Of a stretch of DNA of 64,000 nucleotides, positions 35,937 through 45,330 are shown piece by piece. The stretch lies in contig CAKPCB010000007.1 of NCBI GenBank assembly GCA_934141245.1, positions 11,164 through 75,163 of the forward strand, given 5' to 3'. The DNA comes from an uncultured Bacilli bacterium (GTDB taxonomy: Bacteria; Bacillota_I; Bacilli_A; RF39; UBA660). Numbering within the stretch: position 1 is the stretch's first letter; each line of letters starts with the position of its first letter. Below the pieces are notes generated by a model. It saw nothing but the letters and a program-made list of their open reading frames with translations. It had not been told where the DNA came from and did no database searches. Position numbers and translations under genes: made by a program.

Positions 35937-36353
35937 TTATTTTTCTTCTTTTTCAAGACGTTTAAGAACTTCTTTTACAACTACTATTGCTTTTTGTCTT
36001 ACTTCGTCAGCGGCTTTTTGTAATACAGGAGTTCCTTTTTCTACTGCAAGATTTACCAATTCTTCACTTTTTTCCTTAATATCTGCAGCCTTTTTCTTTG
36101 CAATTTTTAATGCTTTTTCTTTGTCTAAGTCTTCTAATTCATCTTTGATTTCAGCAATTTTAGTTTCTATTGCTTCTTTTACATCTTCTGCATCAATTTC
36201 TTTTACTTTTGCAAGTAATTCATTGATTTTTTTCTTTAAATCTTCTCTTGTTTCAGAGCCTTTTTTTGGTGCAAATAAAATTCCAAGTCCTGCTCCAATT
36301 GCTGCACCTAATGCAAACTTTCCTAATCCACTACATTTTTTTTCTTTACTCAT
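35937..36353 (-). CDS. ytxH: YtxH domain-containing protein
   Basis: 138 aa. YtxH family: a glycine-rich hydrophobic N-terminal segment KFALGAAIGAGLGILFAPKKGSETRED, the family hallmark, followed by about 100 aa of Lys/Glu-rich amphipathic helix. Function is unclear in the family; YtxH is a general-stress protein in Bacillus. It overlaps the end of the upstream DUF948-like gene by 8 nt. Confidence 0.88.
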   Translation of the reverse strand: MSKEKKCSGLGKFALGAAIGAGLGILFAPKKGSETREDLKKKINELLAKVKEIDAEDVKEAIETKIAEIKDELEDLDKEKALKIAKKKAADIKEKSEELVNLAVEKGTPVLQKAADEVRQKAIVVVKEVLKRLEKEEK

Positions 36354-36645
36354 AAATCTCTTCTCCCTCTCTTTTTTTTCTTTTTCTTCTGCTTGACAAC
36401 TTAGAAAAAATACTTACAACTTTTTCTAGTAATCTATCACCAACTGCAGATATTGCAGATGAAGTCGTGTTTATTGCATTAAAGATTCCATCTAATGATT
36501 TTACTTTATTACTAATATCATCTAATAATAAGTTAACTTTATCCAAAGTGATTATAGCTCTTATTATAAATACTATTAATACAACAAGTAAGATAGAACC
36601 TAAAATATACATTATTGTTGGAAATACAACCCCTAACATATTCAT
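36346..36645 (-). CDS. DUF948-like (YtxG-type) small membrane protein
   Basis: 99 aa from ATG 36645, directly after the TAA of the preceding gene (TAATATG) with GGAGG 9 nt before; the frame opens at 36681 inside that gene. One N-terminal membrane helix, a coiled-coil-like middle (LLLDDISNKVKSLDGIFNAIN) and a strongly basic tail (SSRRKRKKR). Order and type match ytxG-ytxH of Bacillus. Function unknown. Confidence 0.7.
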   Translation of the reverse strand: MNMLGVVFPTIMYILGSILLVVLIVFIIRAIITLDKVNLLLDDISNKVKSLDGIFNAINTTSSAISAVGDRLLEKVVSIFSKLSSRRKRKKREGEEIYE

Positions 36646-36646
36646 A

Positions 36647-37615
36647 TTATTCATCCTCCGAATCTTGATACATTGAATCAATTAAATCAAATAAACTATC
36701 TTCAACTTCTTTTTGATCATTATCATTGTTTTTTATTTCTTCTTTTGTTTCATTAGGAACAGAATTATTTTTGTCGCTACGTCTACCTGTTGCTTTCTCC
36801 TTACTATGGTCTTTATAGTCAACGTTATATTCTAAACCTAAGTCATTAAAATATTCTTCAGCATCTCCAACTGTAACACTATTTACTACAGGAGAAGAAT
36901 CATCGGTCAAATCATATAATGTGGTCTCATTTTTTACCTCTTCCACATTTTCTTTATTACTTTCATTGTTATCAGCCTCATCATCAGACATCATTGATGC
37001 TGTTATATCACTAACTAAATCACCATATGCTTTTTCTCTTACTGTATCCACATCAACTTTTTTTGATGAAGCCTGAGACAATCTTACTTCTTTCTTTTGA
37101 ACAATTTCTTCCTTTTTATAGTTCTTGTCTAAAATTCCATAGATTGGCGAAATTATAGGTGTTGGTCTGAAAACCTTTTGTTCCTTTTTATAATCTCCAC
37201 CCTCATACAAAGTTGAATGAACATATTCATTTTTCTTTTCTTCGGTTTTCATTCCGTATAAATTATCATGTTTTGGTTCTTTTTCAACCTCTACATGTTT
37301 TTTTGGCTCTTCTTTCTTATATTGATAAGAATCAACTTTAAAATCATCATCTTCAAACGTCATTGGAAACTTAAACGATTTTTCAGCCACTCTATTTTCT
37401 TTTTCTGTGTATCCTTTTTTTTCAACTCTTTCAACTACTTCTTCTTCGAGCTCAATTTCTCTTGGTGTCTTTTCCTCTTTAAACTTTGGCATTTCAGGCA
37501 AATCCACTTTTTTTGCTATAGTTGCTTTTTCTTTTTTTGTCTTTCTTATTGGTTCTTCAACTTCAACGTATTCTTCCTCAAAAAATACATTTTTTAGTTT
37601 ATCAAACACACCCAT
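36647..37615 (-). CDS. Acidic, mostly disordered protein with SepF-like N-terminus
   Basis: 322 aa; ATG 37615 after GGGAAGGTGAC. The N-terminus MGVFDKLKNVFFEEEYVEVEE resembles the membrane-targeting helix and acidic linker of SepF, but no SepF core domain follows. The rest is Lys/Glu-rich and predicted disordered, with one hydrophobic, probably conserved linear motif FRPTPIISPIYGILDKNY (near residues 150-167) and an acidic end (DSLFDLIDSMYQDSEDE). It lies upstream of the ytxG/ytxH-like pair. A division- or membrane-associated scaffold role is a guess from the N-terminus. Confidence 0.6.
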   Translation of the reverse strand: MGVFDKLKNVFFEEEYVEVEEPIRKTKKEKATIAKKVDLPEMPKFKEEKTPREIELEEEVVERVEKKGYTEKENRVAEKSFKFPMTFEDDDFKVDSYQYKKEEPKKHVEVEKEPKHDNLYGMKTEEKKNEYVHSTLYEGGDYKKEQKVFRPTPIISPIYGILDKNYKKEEIVQKKEVRLSQASSKKVDVDTVREKAYGDLVSDITASMMSDDEADNNESNKENVEEVKNETTLYDLTDDSSPVVNSVTVGDAEEYFNDLGLEYNVDYKDHSKEKATGRRSDKNNSVPNETKEEIKNNDNDQKEVEDSLFDLIDSMYQDSEDE

Positions 37616-37628
37616 GTTGTCACCTTCC

Positions 37629-38288
37629 CTATTCTATAACATCAAAATCTAATATATCCTGATCTTTATCTTTTTTATCATCATAATTATAATACTTTTC
37701 AGCATATTCTACAAATGTACTATTTTCTCTCTCTGATTTGAATATATCATATTTTTCTTCTTTATAATCCAATGAATTTTCACCAATCAATGTTTCGATA
37801 ACCTTACGATTATATTGAATGCTTGATAATATATATGCCATATTCATAACAGATTGATTTAAGTTATCTTTATCAACATATGCCTCTATTTTAGCATAAT
37901 TATACATAAATTCTATAAAATATTTGTTATTAATTTCTGTTATATCTATATAACCTAATTCATCATTAAATCTAAGTTCTTTTGATAAATAATTAGTTGT
38001 ACTAGGTTCAAATGTTTTCTTTACATTGTAATAATATGATACTAAATCAACATATAAATAATATGTATCCTTATTGGACATAATCTTTATATTATTATTA
38101 GTTTTATTTAGAATCTTCATTCCTCTAGGTATATAAAACTTATATCCATCAAAAATATTATTATATAAATCAACATCTTTTTCTATGATTGTTTTTATTG
38201 TTTCATCAACTTTAGAATTTTTAAAATCTACAGTTGTACAACCTGCCAAAAGTAAAATAGAAATAAAAATAAATATAATTTTTTTCAT
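37629..38288 (-). CDS. Lipoprotein of unknown function
   Basis: 219 aa from ATG 38288 (AGGTGG upstream); the frame opens at 38309. Signal peptide with lipobox LLLAGC (Cys near residue 17), so the mature protein should be tethered outside the membrane. The body has FDGYKFYIPRGMKIL and a repeated-strand pattern but no catalytic motif; the C-terminal 45 aa is acidic low complexity (YDDKKDKDQD). It is followed 13 nt later by the SepF-like-start gene, so they form one operon with the ytxG/ytxH pair. Confidence 0.65.
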   Translation of the reverse strand: MKKIIFIFISILLLAGCTTVDFKNSKVDETIKTIIEKDVDLYNNIFDGYKFYIPRGMKILNKTNNNIKIMSNKDTYYLYVDLVSYYYNVKKTFEPSTTNYLSKELRFNDELGYIDITEINNKYFIEFMYNYAKIEAYVDKDNLNQSVMNMAYILSSIQYNRKVIETLIGENSLDYKEEKYDIFKSERENSTFVEYAEKYYNYDDKKDKDQDILDFDVIE

Positions 38289-38377
38289 ATTCCACCTACT
38301 TAGATTCATTATATCAAATATTACAATTAAATACTATATTTTATAAAAAAAGCATATAATTTTTTGTAAAGTATACA

Positions 38378-39004
38378 TTATTTAATGGCCTTTAAATAAT
38401 ATATTGGATTCCCTTGCGATGAGAATTTTGATTCATATTCTGTTATTGATTCGTTTTCTAACTCACTATTATGTAAATCAAGCGATATTTCACTTATTCT
38501 ATAATTCATTTCATTTAATGATACAATAGATGATTCAAATAATAAAGCGTTATCTGTTTTTTGACAAATTACTTTTTCATTTCCAAATACACTTTCATAT
38601 TTAGACAAAAACATTGTGCTGGTCAACCTTCTCATCCTATGTCTCTTTTTAGGCCAAGGATCAGAAAAGTTCAAATATATTATACTAACTTCCTTATCAA
38701 AAATATTGTCGATATTAATTGCATCATCTATAACTATTTTTAAATTCGGAATATTCTTGGGTATTTTTTGTATTGCTCTTGCAACTATACTATCAGCTTT
38801 TTCTATTCCAACATAATTTATGTTTGGATTTTTTAAAGCCTTAGATACAATAAAATCACCTTTCCCCATACCAATTTCAACCTCTATTGGATTTTTATTT
38901 TCAAAAACGTTATACCAACGTCCACGATTTTCTTCAGAATTTTTTATAACGTAGTCTGATGAATCTATTATTTGTAATTTGTTCTTAACATTTCTAAGTC
39001 TCAA
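38378..39004 (-). CDS. trmB: tRNA (guanine-N7-)-methyltransferase
   Basis: 208 aa. Makes m7G46 in tRNA. SAM site VEIGMGKGDFIV and the TrmB signature NFSDPWPKKRHRMRRL (Asp/Lys/Arg of the active site). The start is set at TTG 39004: this gives MRLRNVKNK, the usual TrmB N-terminus, and puts GGTG six bases upstream; in-frame ATG 39007 and GTG 39013 are too close to the SD. Divergent from the small gene at 39074. Confidence 0.95.
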   Translation of the reverse strand: MRLRNVKNKLQIIDSSDYVIKNSEENRGRWYNVFENKNPIEVEIGMGKGDFIVSKALKNPNINYVGIEKADSIVARAIQKIPKNIPNLKIVIDDAINIDNIFDKEVSIIYLNFSDPWPKKRHRMRRLTSTMFLSKYESVFGNEKVICQKTDNALLFESSIVSLNEMNYRISEISLDLHNSELENESITEYESKFSSQGNPIYYLKAIK

Positions 39005-39073
39005 CATTATCACCCAAATTATTATATCACATTATAGGCAAAAGCATATAATAAATTAGATAGGGAGGTTATA

Positions 39074-39307
39074 ATGAATAACGAGAGTATGCTTATGTTT
39101 CCACAACCAATGCCAAATACAAACTTTAATTATGAAATAAAAAATATACTTAATCAAATAAATGGATTACATCAAGAAATAAGAAGATTGGAAAGAAGAA
39201 TCCTTAACTTAGAGAAGAATATTATACCTACACCATTAGACGAATTAAAGCCAACTCCTTTGGAATATAATAACATGAATTACACAAATGATAATTATAT
39301 CATTTAA
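39074..39307 (+). CDS. Small coiled-coil protein, 77 aa
   Basis: ATG 39074 with a strong SD (ATAGGGAGGTTATA). The N-terminus is Met/Pro/Asn-rich (MFPQPMPN), the middle is an amphipathic helix with heptads (ILNQINGLHQEIRRLERRILNLEK), the end is Pro/Asn/Tyr-rich. Composition resembles small coat-associated proteins, and CATATAATA about 30 nt upstream fits both sigma-A (TATAAT) and SigK-type (CATAnnnTA) -10 elements. Sporulation involvement is a guess; the gene itself is well supported by SD and terminator. Confidence 0.65.
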   Translation: MNNESMLMFPQPMPNTNFNYEIKNILNQINGLHQEIRRLERRILNLEKNIIPTPLDELKPTPLEYNNMNYTNDNYII

Positions 39308-39312
39308 TTATA

Positions 39313-39345
39313 TCATCTGCATTTTATACAGATGTTTTTTATTTT
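39313..39345 (+). terminator. Terminator after the 77-aa gene
   Basis: CATCTG-CATTTTATA-CAGATG followed by TTTTTTATTTT. Confidence 0.75.
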
Positions 39346-39506
39346 ATCTATAGGTATTAACAAGCAGATTTATTTTCAATATAAATATATAAGCATATAA
39401 ATAACATTTTTTATCTAATATACTCAATAATATGTTATTATATATATAGTTAAATAAATATTATTATACTATGGTATTTAATACAGTAATGAAAGGAATA
39501 CATAAC

Positions 39507-40802
39507 ATGAAATTTATTGTTAATATAGAAAAGGAAAAATATGAAGAATTTGTAAAAAGCAATCCAAAATCACATTTTCTTCAAAGCTATGCATGGGGGG
39601 AATTTGCTTTAACCTCAAAAGGATTAAAACCACATTATGTAGGAGTTATAAACGATGATGGCAAGATTATAGCAACGGCCTTACTCCTTGAAAAAAAATT
39701 ACCACTTGGATATTCATATTTTTATTCCCCTAGGGGTTATGTTATTGACTATTATGATGTCACTACATTAACTTTTTTTACTGATGAAATTAAAAAATAT
39801 ACAAAAAAGTATAAAAGTATTTTTACAAAAATAGATCCAGATATAATTTGGTCTATAAAAGATAATAACAATAATGAAAAAAGTCTGCCATACGATACAA
39901 AAAGAATATTTAATAACATCAAAAATTTAGGATTTAAACATAAAGGATTTACTAAAAATTTTGAAACTATGCAGCCAAGATATACATTTAGAATAGATAT
40001 GGGAAATCAATCAATTGATGAAATAGAATCTAAGTTTTCTAAAACTACTAAACAAAGGATTAAAAAAGCCAATTCTTTGGATGTAAAAGTAAAGATTGGT
40101 GATATCAATGATGTTGAGAAATTTAATGAATTAATGATAATTACAGAGAACAGAAAAAACTTTTTATCATATGATTTAAATTATTATAAAAATTTGTATA
40201 AAATATATAATAAAGATAATAAGTTTCTCCTATTTATGGGAAGTGTAAATCCTAAGGAAATACTAGAAAAATATAAGAATTCAGTTGAAAAACTTTCTTC
40301 TGAATTAAATAGTTTACCAGAACAAGGATTAAGTAAAACACAGAGCACTCGTAAAAAAGAATTATTAAGAGAAAAAGAAAATGCAGAAAAAGCAATACTT
40401 GAGTATAATCAATATAAAGATAAGGATGAAATAGTTTTAAATGCTCATGCTATTATTATATATAATGATAAAGCATGGGTACTATATGCAGGTAATCATA
40501 ATATACTTACTAATACTTTTTCTAATTATAAAACATATTTTGAACATATTAAATATTGTTATGATAATGGTATTAAAACATATGATCAGTTTGGTACAAT
40601 TGGGGATTTATCTAAAAACAATCCTAGATTAGGACTTCATGAATTTAAGAAAAAATTTGGTGGAGATTATGTTGAGTTTATTGGAGAATTTGATTTAATA
40701 ACAAGACCATTAATGTATTTTGTATTCACAACACTTGTACCATTATTTAGAAAATTTAAAAGAGAAAAAGCAAAGAAGGGATTAAAAAATGAAATTCGTT
40801 AA
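39507..40802 (+). CDS. FemX/MurM-type tRNA-dependent peptidoglycan transferase, copy 1
   Basis: 431 aa from ATG 39507, preceded by AAAGGA (the frame opens at 39471). FemABX family: two GNAT-like halves joined around a seryl-tRNA-synthetase-like antiparallel coiled coil (about residues 250-305, KEILEKYKNSVEKLSSELN ... LLREKENAEKA). Blocks: SHFLQSYAWGEFA, FYSPRGYVIDYYD and, near the end, YDQFGTIGDLS and GDYVEFIGEFDL. These enzymes add amino acids from aminoacyl-tRNA to the stem peptide Lys (or lipid II) to build interpeptide bridges. Overlaps copy 2 by 14 nt. Confidence 0.92.
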   Translation: MKFIVNIEKEKYEEFVKSNPKSHFLQSYAWGEFALTSKGLKPHYVGVINDDGKIIATALLLEKKLPLGYSYFYSPRGYVIDYYDVTTLTFFTDEIKKYTKKYKSIFTKIDPDIIWSIKDNNNNEKSLPYDTKRIFNNIKNLGFKHKGFTKNFETMQPRYTFRIDMGNQSIDEIESKFSKTTKQRIKKANSLDVKVKIGDINDVEKFNELMIITENRKNFLSYDLNYYKNLYKIYNKDNKFLLFMGSVNPKEILEKYKNSVEKLSSELNSLPEQGLSKTQSTRKKELLREKENAEKAILEYNQYKDKDEIVLNAHAIIIYNDKAWVLYAGNHNILTNTFSNYKTYFEHIKYCYDNGIKTYDQFGTIGDLSKNNPRLGLHEFKKKFGGDYVEFIGEFDLITRPLMYFVFTTLVPLFRKFKREKAKKGLKNEIR

Positions 40803-42099
40803 TTTGGAAGAAAAAGAATTTGATAAATTTGCATCAAAACATCCATATACAAGTTTCTATCAGACATCATCATGGGGTCACTTAAAAGAATCAAATGGAT
40901 GGAATATGCATTTATTAGGAGTTAAAGACAATAATAAGGTAATTGCAGCAACATTATTACTTAGTAAAAAGACACCTATTGGATATTATATGTTTTATGC
41001 TCCACGTGGATTTTTAATTGATTATAACAATTTTGAAATTCTTGATTTTTTCACTAAGAACATTAAAAAATATACAAAAGAAAGAAAAGGTATTTTTATA
41101 AAAATAGATCCTTATATATCATATCAAGAAAGAGACATTAATGGAAACATTGTTGAAGGTGGAAAGAATAATAAAACTGCATTCGAAAACTTAGTTAAAC
41201 TTGGATATAAACACTTTGGATTTAATATTATGCAAGACACACTACAACCCAGATGGATGTTTGTAACTGATACAAAAAATGAGACAACTGAATCTATAAT
41301 GAAAAAAATGGATCCAAAGACTAGACAGATATTACATAAATGTGAGAGACTTGGTATTTATACAAGAGAGATTGACTATGAAGAATTACCAAAATTTAAA
41401 GATATTATGGAAAAAACTGGAGAAAGAAGAGAATTTATAGATAGACCACTTGCCTATTATCAAGAAATGTATAAGCATCTTCATAATAAAGGTATACTTA
41501 AAATTTTAGTAGCTGAAATCAATATGAAAGATCTTGTAAGAACAACTAATAATGATATCACAAGATTAAAAAATGAAATCGAAGAGAGAACTTATAAACA
41601 CGATAATAATATAATTAAAATGAATGAGTCAAAATATGTATCTAAACAAAAAGAAGCACAAAAAGAACTTGAAAGACTTAATAATAATTTAACAAAATAT
41701 AAATCTTTATTAGAAACCGCTGGTGAAATAATTACTTTAGGTGGAATTTTATTTCTTATAAATGATAATGAAGTATTATCACTAGTTGGTGGCTCATACG
41801 AAAAATATATGGATTTTCAATCTGCATATGCTGTTCACTTTGCTGGAATGCAATATGCCATAGAAAATGGATATGATAGATATAACTTTTATGGTATTGT
41901 TGGTGACTTTAATGAAAAAAATGAACTTGGGGGACTATACACATTTAAAAAAGGCTTTAGTGGATATGTTGTTGAACTAATTGGAGAATTTGATTTAATA
42001 ATAAGTAAACCTCTTTACTATTTGTATAATATTTCATTTAAAGTATATCATTTCATTAAAAATGTAAAAGCAAAAATATGTAAAAAAAATGAGAAATAA
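40789..42099 (+). CDS. FemX/MurM-type peptidoglycan transferase, copy 2
   Basis: 436 aa; ATG 40789 lies inside the end of copy 1 with GAAGGG upstream, so translation is coupled. Same family blocks: TSFYQTSSWGHLKE, FYAPRGFLIDYNN, coiled-coil insert (about 250-300) and YNFYGIVGDFNEKNE with YVVELIGEFDL at the end. Clearly a paralogue of copies 1 and 3, with diverged middle parts. In species with several Fem proteins each adds a different residue of the bridge; the order cannot be deduced here. Confidence 0.92.
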   Translation: MKFVNLEEKEFDKFASKHPYTSFYQTSSWGHLKESNGWNMHLLGVKDNNKVIAATLLLSKKTPIGYYMFYAPRGFLIDYNNFEILDFFTKNIKKYTKERKGIFIKIDPYISYQERDINGNIVEGGKNNKTAFENLVKLGYKHFGFNIMQDTLQPRWMFVTDTKNETTESIMKKMDPKTRQILHKCERLGIYTREIDYEELPKFKDIMEKTGERREFIDRPLAYYQEMYKHLHNKGILKILVAEINMKDLVRTTNNDITRLKNEIEERTYKHDNNIIKMNESKYVSKQKEAQKELERLNNNLTKYKSLLETAGEIITLGGILFLINDNEVLSLVGGSYEKYMDFQSAYAVHFAGMQYAIENGYDRYNFYGIVGDFNEKNELGGLYTFKKGFSGYVVELIGEFDLIISKPLYYLYNISFKVYHFIKNVKAKICKKNEK

Positions 42100-42122
42100 T
42101 TTGAATCTCATTTTTATTTTTT
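42090..42122 (+). terminator. Bidirectional terminator between FemX copies 2 and 3
   Basis: AAAAATGAGA / TCTCATTTTT hairpin with A and T runs on both sides, between convergent genes. Confidence 0.75.
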
Positions 42123-43376
42123 CTTAATTAACCTTTTAATTGCTCTTAAAATATTATAAAATTTATCAAATAAAGTTATTGGGAGAGTAAATTCTCCAAT
42201 ATATTCTATTACATTACCACCAAATCCTCGTTTAAACTCGTAAACTCCATAAAGAGGGTTATTCTCTTTTTTAAAATTACCTGAAATTCCGTAAAAGTTG
42301 CATGCTTTATACCCATTTTTATATGCATCTTTTATATGTGCATCATACATAGCATACTTTGGTGTAAATTTTCTATATTTTTCTAAACTTCCAGAAGTTA
42401 AGGTTAAAAATTCATCACCATTCCACATCGATAACAAACATGCTACGTCCTTACCTTGTGGATATTTTTTACCAAATTCCTCTGCCTCTTCTACTTCTTT
42501 CTGTAATTTAATTAAACGTTGATCACTAGATTCCTTTTGACTTTTTAATTTTGCACCAACCATATCTTTTTGCATTTTATCTAGTATCTCTTTATTTTTA
42601 ACTTTTTCTTCATTCAAATTTGCTTTAGCACATTCTAAATATTTCTTAGGATCCAAGTACGCAAAATATATTGTCATAAGATTCTTCATATATTTATACA
42701 TTTCTTTATAGTAATCTAATTTTCTATAAAAGAAATCTTTTCTAGTGGCAGTATCCTTAAATAAATCTTCCATAATAGAAAGATCGGCTTCTCCACCCTT
42801 TCTGACTAACAATCCATTTTTATAAGTTAATTCCAAATTCTTTCTAGTACTTTTTGAAAAATTTTGCTTTTTTATCTCATATGGTTCATCTAGCAGCATT
42901 CGATAAGCAAATCTAACTTGCCTTGCTTCTAGATATAGATTAAATCCAAAATGTTTGAAACCTAACTCACATAAATTATTAAATGATTCATCATCTTTGT
43001 TTTCATCATCAATTATACTTCCATCTGAATTTCTTATTTGATAAATTAGATTTGGATCGATTGTAAGTTTAAATCCATTTCTTTCTTTTATGTATTTTTT
43101 TAAACTTTCAACAAAGAATTTTAAAAGCTTTTTATCATGATAATCAATTAAAAAACCACGTGGAGCATAAAATATCTTTTTGCCAAATATTGACGGTTCT
43201 TCTTCTAAAAGTGTTGCACCTAATAACTCATTATTCTTTTTTACTCCGACATAATAAACTTTAATTCCATTATTTAATCTTAAATCACCTAAATCAGTTG
43301 TCTGCATAAAATTAGCCATTGGATGATTCATAGAAAAACTACGAAATTCTTCTTTAGTTAGTGTAACAAACTTCAC
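42114..43376 (-). CDS. FemX/MurM-type peptidoglycan transferase, copy 3
   Basis: 420 aa from GTG 43376 (AGAGG 9 nt upstream, inside the end of the flippase gene). Same blocks: ANFMQTTDLGDLR, FYAPRGFLIDYHD, a coiled-coil insert (about 255-305, ILDKMQKDMVGAKLKSQ) and CNFYGISGNFKKENN with NVIEYIGEFTLP. Here the W of the 'SxxWG' block is replaced (TTDLGD), so it is the most diverged copy. It follows the MurJ/SpoVB-type flippase gene by 6 nt, linking lipid II export and bridge synthesis in one operon. Confidence 0.91.
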   Translation of the reverse strand: MKFVTLTKEEFRSFSMNHPMANFMQTTDLGDLRLNNGIKVYYVGVKKNNELLGATLLEEEPSIFGKKIFYAPRGFLIDYHDKKLLKFFVESLKKYIKERNGFKLTIDPNLIYQIRNSDGSIIDDENKDDESFNNLCELGFKHFGFNLYLEARQVRFAYRMLLDEPYEIKKQNFSKSTRKNLELTYKNGLLVRKGGEADLSIMEDLFKDTATRKDFFYRKLDYYKEMYKYMKNLMTIYFAYLDPKKYLECAKANLNEEKVKNKEILDKMQKDMVGAKLKSQKESSDQRLIKLQKEVEEAEEFGKKYPQGKDVACLLSMWNGDEFLTLTSGSLEKYRKFTPKYAMYDAHIKDAYKNGYKACNFYGISGNFKKENNPLYGVYEFKRGFGGNVIEYIGEFTLPITLFDKFYNILRAIKRLIKKK

Positions 43377-43381
43377 TTAAC

Positions 43382-45061
43382 TCAACCTCTTTTCTTTGTA
43401 TCTTTTTTCTTAGTAATATTTTTGTGTTTGTTTTTTTTATTTAGTAGTGATTTAACTTTTTCTTCTCCAAATATATTATTTATACTTTTAGTTTTATATA
43501 GTACAAATAAATATACTATGGCACCTATAATACTATAAAGTAATACCACACCTATTGATATCATTCTAGATGTTGTAGATGTTGGAACAACAAATTTTAA
43601 TCCAATTAAAACAAGTAACATTACAATTGTAGCTATTAATATATTTAATATTTCTTTTGCTGTATCTTCAAAATTAAACTTATATTTTTTCTTTAACACG
43701 ATTATAGCTATTATACTAGATGTAAGAAATCCTAATATAGTCGCTGTAATAGCTCCATAAAAAGCTGGAAGACCCATTTTATTAAAACTATGAATAAGTG
43801 GAACATTTAAAACAACTTTAACTATCATTCCTGATATAAGACTAAAAAATACAGTTTTATATTCTTTTAATAATTGAACTATCATAACTGTTGAGGTAAA
43901 TATTGCAGTTGCAAGTGCAACAAAAACTAAATATTGATAAGTCAATGCACCATACTTACTTACACCATAAAATATCATCCAAACTGGCTTAGCAAGAAAA
44001 CTTAATCCCACTGTCATTGGAACAGTAAAGAATAATATTATTTGATATGTTTTATTTATTTTTTCCGATACGCCTTTCATATCGTTTTGAACAAAACTTG
44101 CTGTTAAATTTGGTATTAAACTTGTCATAATTCCTGAAACAATAGAGATTATTATCATATTTATTTTTAATCCCCAAGTAGAGATTACACTCATAACACT
44201 CTCTGCATCTTTTGCTGCATATCCAATATCATTTACTAGTGCTTTTACCAGTGTAAGAACATCAACTGAGTTGTATAATGATCTAAATAAATCAATCATT
44301 ATAAATGGAATTGAATACATAATAATTTTTTTCATAATTTCTTTATTTGTTATTTTAGGTTCTTTTAGTTTTTTATCATACTTTACAAATTCTTTTTTAT
44401 TCTTTTTTTGTTTCCACAATAAATATCCATATGAAACCATGCCACCAACAGTCGCTGCAAAAACCGCAACACCTACAGTTGCCTTCAACGACATATGAAG
44501 TACACGATACATTAAGAAACTACCTATAACAATTATTAAAACCCTAGTTAATTGTTCTAATATTTGACTAATTGATGTTGGTGTTATAAACCTATGTCCT
44601 TGAAAATATCCTCTTGTTACACTTAACGATGGAATTATTAGTATTGCAGTTGAAATTACTCTTATGACAAATGCAATATCTCCTCTTGTATTACCTCCCT
44701 CTACATTTCCAATTATCATATGTCCTATTTGATCTGCAAATATAAATAAAATCAAGAAACACAAAAACCCAATTATAAATAAAAAAGTCTTACCAATCTT
44801 AAAGGCTCTTTCCTTAGCATTAAAATATCCCAAAGTATAGTATTCACTTATTATTTTACTCATCGCAAGTGGAATGCCGGCTTGTGACACACTTAAAAAT
44901 ATAGAATAAATATTATATGCATATCCATATAATGCACCACCTTGTTCTCCAATTACTGAATGAAATGGTATAACATACAAAATACCCATTATTTTACATA
45001 AAACTATTCCAAATGTTGCAATAAATGCGCCTTGCATAAATGAATTTTTTTTCATTTTCAT
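43382..45061 (-). CDS. MurJ/SpoVB-type polysaccharide or lipid II flippase (MOP superfamily)
   Basis: 559 aa, about 14 membrane helices over residues 10-530, with a very basic C-terminal tail (KNKHKNITKKKDTKKRG). MOP-superfamily blocks: QAGIPLAMSKIISEYYTLG and TRGYFQGHRFITPTSISQ, typical of the SpoVB/YtgP/MurJ group. Probably exports lipid-linked wall precursors. Whether it is the essential MurJ or the sporulation-specific SpoVB cannot be settled here; the next gene (cse60 upstream, femX downstream) fits either. ATG 45061, weak SD (GTGAT). Confidence 0.88.
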   Translation of the reverse strand: MKMKKNSFMQGAFIATFGIVLCKIMGILYVIPFHSVIGEQGGALYGYAYNIYSIFLSVSQAGIPLAMSKIISEYYTLGYFNAKERAFKIGKTFLFIIGFLCFLILFIFADQIGHMIIGNVEGGNTRGDIAFVIRVISTAILIIPSLSVTRGYFQGHRFITPTSISQILEQLTRVLIIVIGSFLMYRVLHMSLKATVGVAVFAATVGGMVSYGYLLWKQKKNKKEFVKYDKKLKEPKITNKEIMKKIIMYSIPFIMIDLFRSLYNSVDVLTLVKALVNDIGYAAKDAESVMSVISTWGLKINMIIISIVSGIMTSLIPNLTASFVQNDMKGVSEKINKTYQIILFFTVPMTVGLSFLAKPVWMIFYGVSKYGALTYQYLVFVALATAIFTSTVMIVQLLKEYKTVFFSLISGMIVKVVLNVPLIHSFNKMGLPAFYGAITATILGFLTSSIIAIIVLKKKYKFNFEDTAKEILNILIATIVMLLVLIGLKFVVPTSTTSRMISIGVVLLYSIIGAIVYLFVLYKTKSINNIFGEEKVKSLLNKKNKHKNITKKKDTKKRG

Positions 45062-45120
45062 ATAATCACATCTTTCTATAGATAATTATATCATAATTTT
45101 ATAGTATTTGCTTTTTATTT

Positions 45121-45300
45121 TTATTCTGCATTATAAATAATCATTGCTGAAAAACAATAAATCTGTTCATCCCCAAACATCGAAATAGAGACTTGATACT
45201 TTATGTCAACTATATCCTCGTAATCTAATTCATCTAAAAAATCGTTTACACTTTTTTCTAAGTCCTTTTCATGCATTTCATCAAAAACTTTTACCTTCAT
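45121..45300 (-). CDS. cse60: Sporulation protein Cse60
   Basis: 59 aa: MKVKVFDEMHEKDLEKSVN, then FLDELDYEDIVDIKYQVSIS and the end EQIYCFSAMIIYNAE. This matches the Cse60 family of short SigE-controlled proteins (VKVFDE-H-DLE...IYCFSAMI-Y) throughout its length. ATG 45300 has AGGTGATATAA directly upstream. No known biochemical function. It lies between the flippase gene and leuS, in the same direction; sporulation-time expression would need its own promoter. Confidence 0.88.
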   Translation of the reverse strand: MKVKVFDEMHEKDLEKSVNDFLDELDYEDIVDIKYQVSISMFGDEQIYCFSAMIIYNAE

Positions 45301-45330
45301 TTATATCACCTAATCAATTGTCACATATAT

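Noticed and set aside
37268..37652. Phe-rich plus-strand frames opposite the acidic disordered protein
   Set aside because: A Lys/Glu-rich gene gives Phe/Ser-rich antisense frames; no SD and no sensible protein composition.
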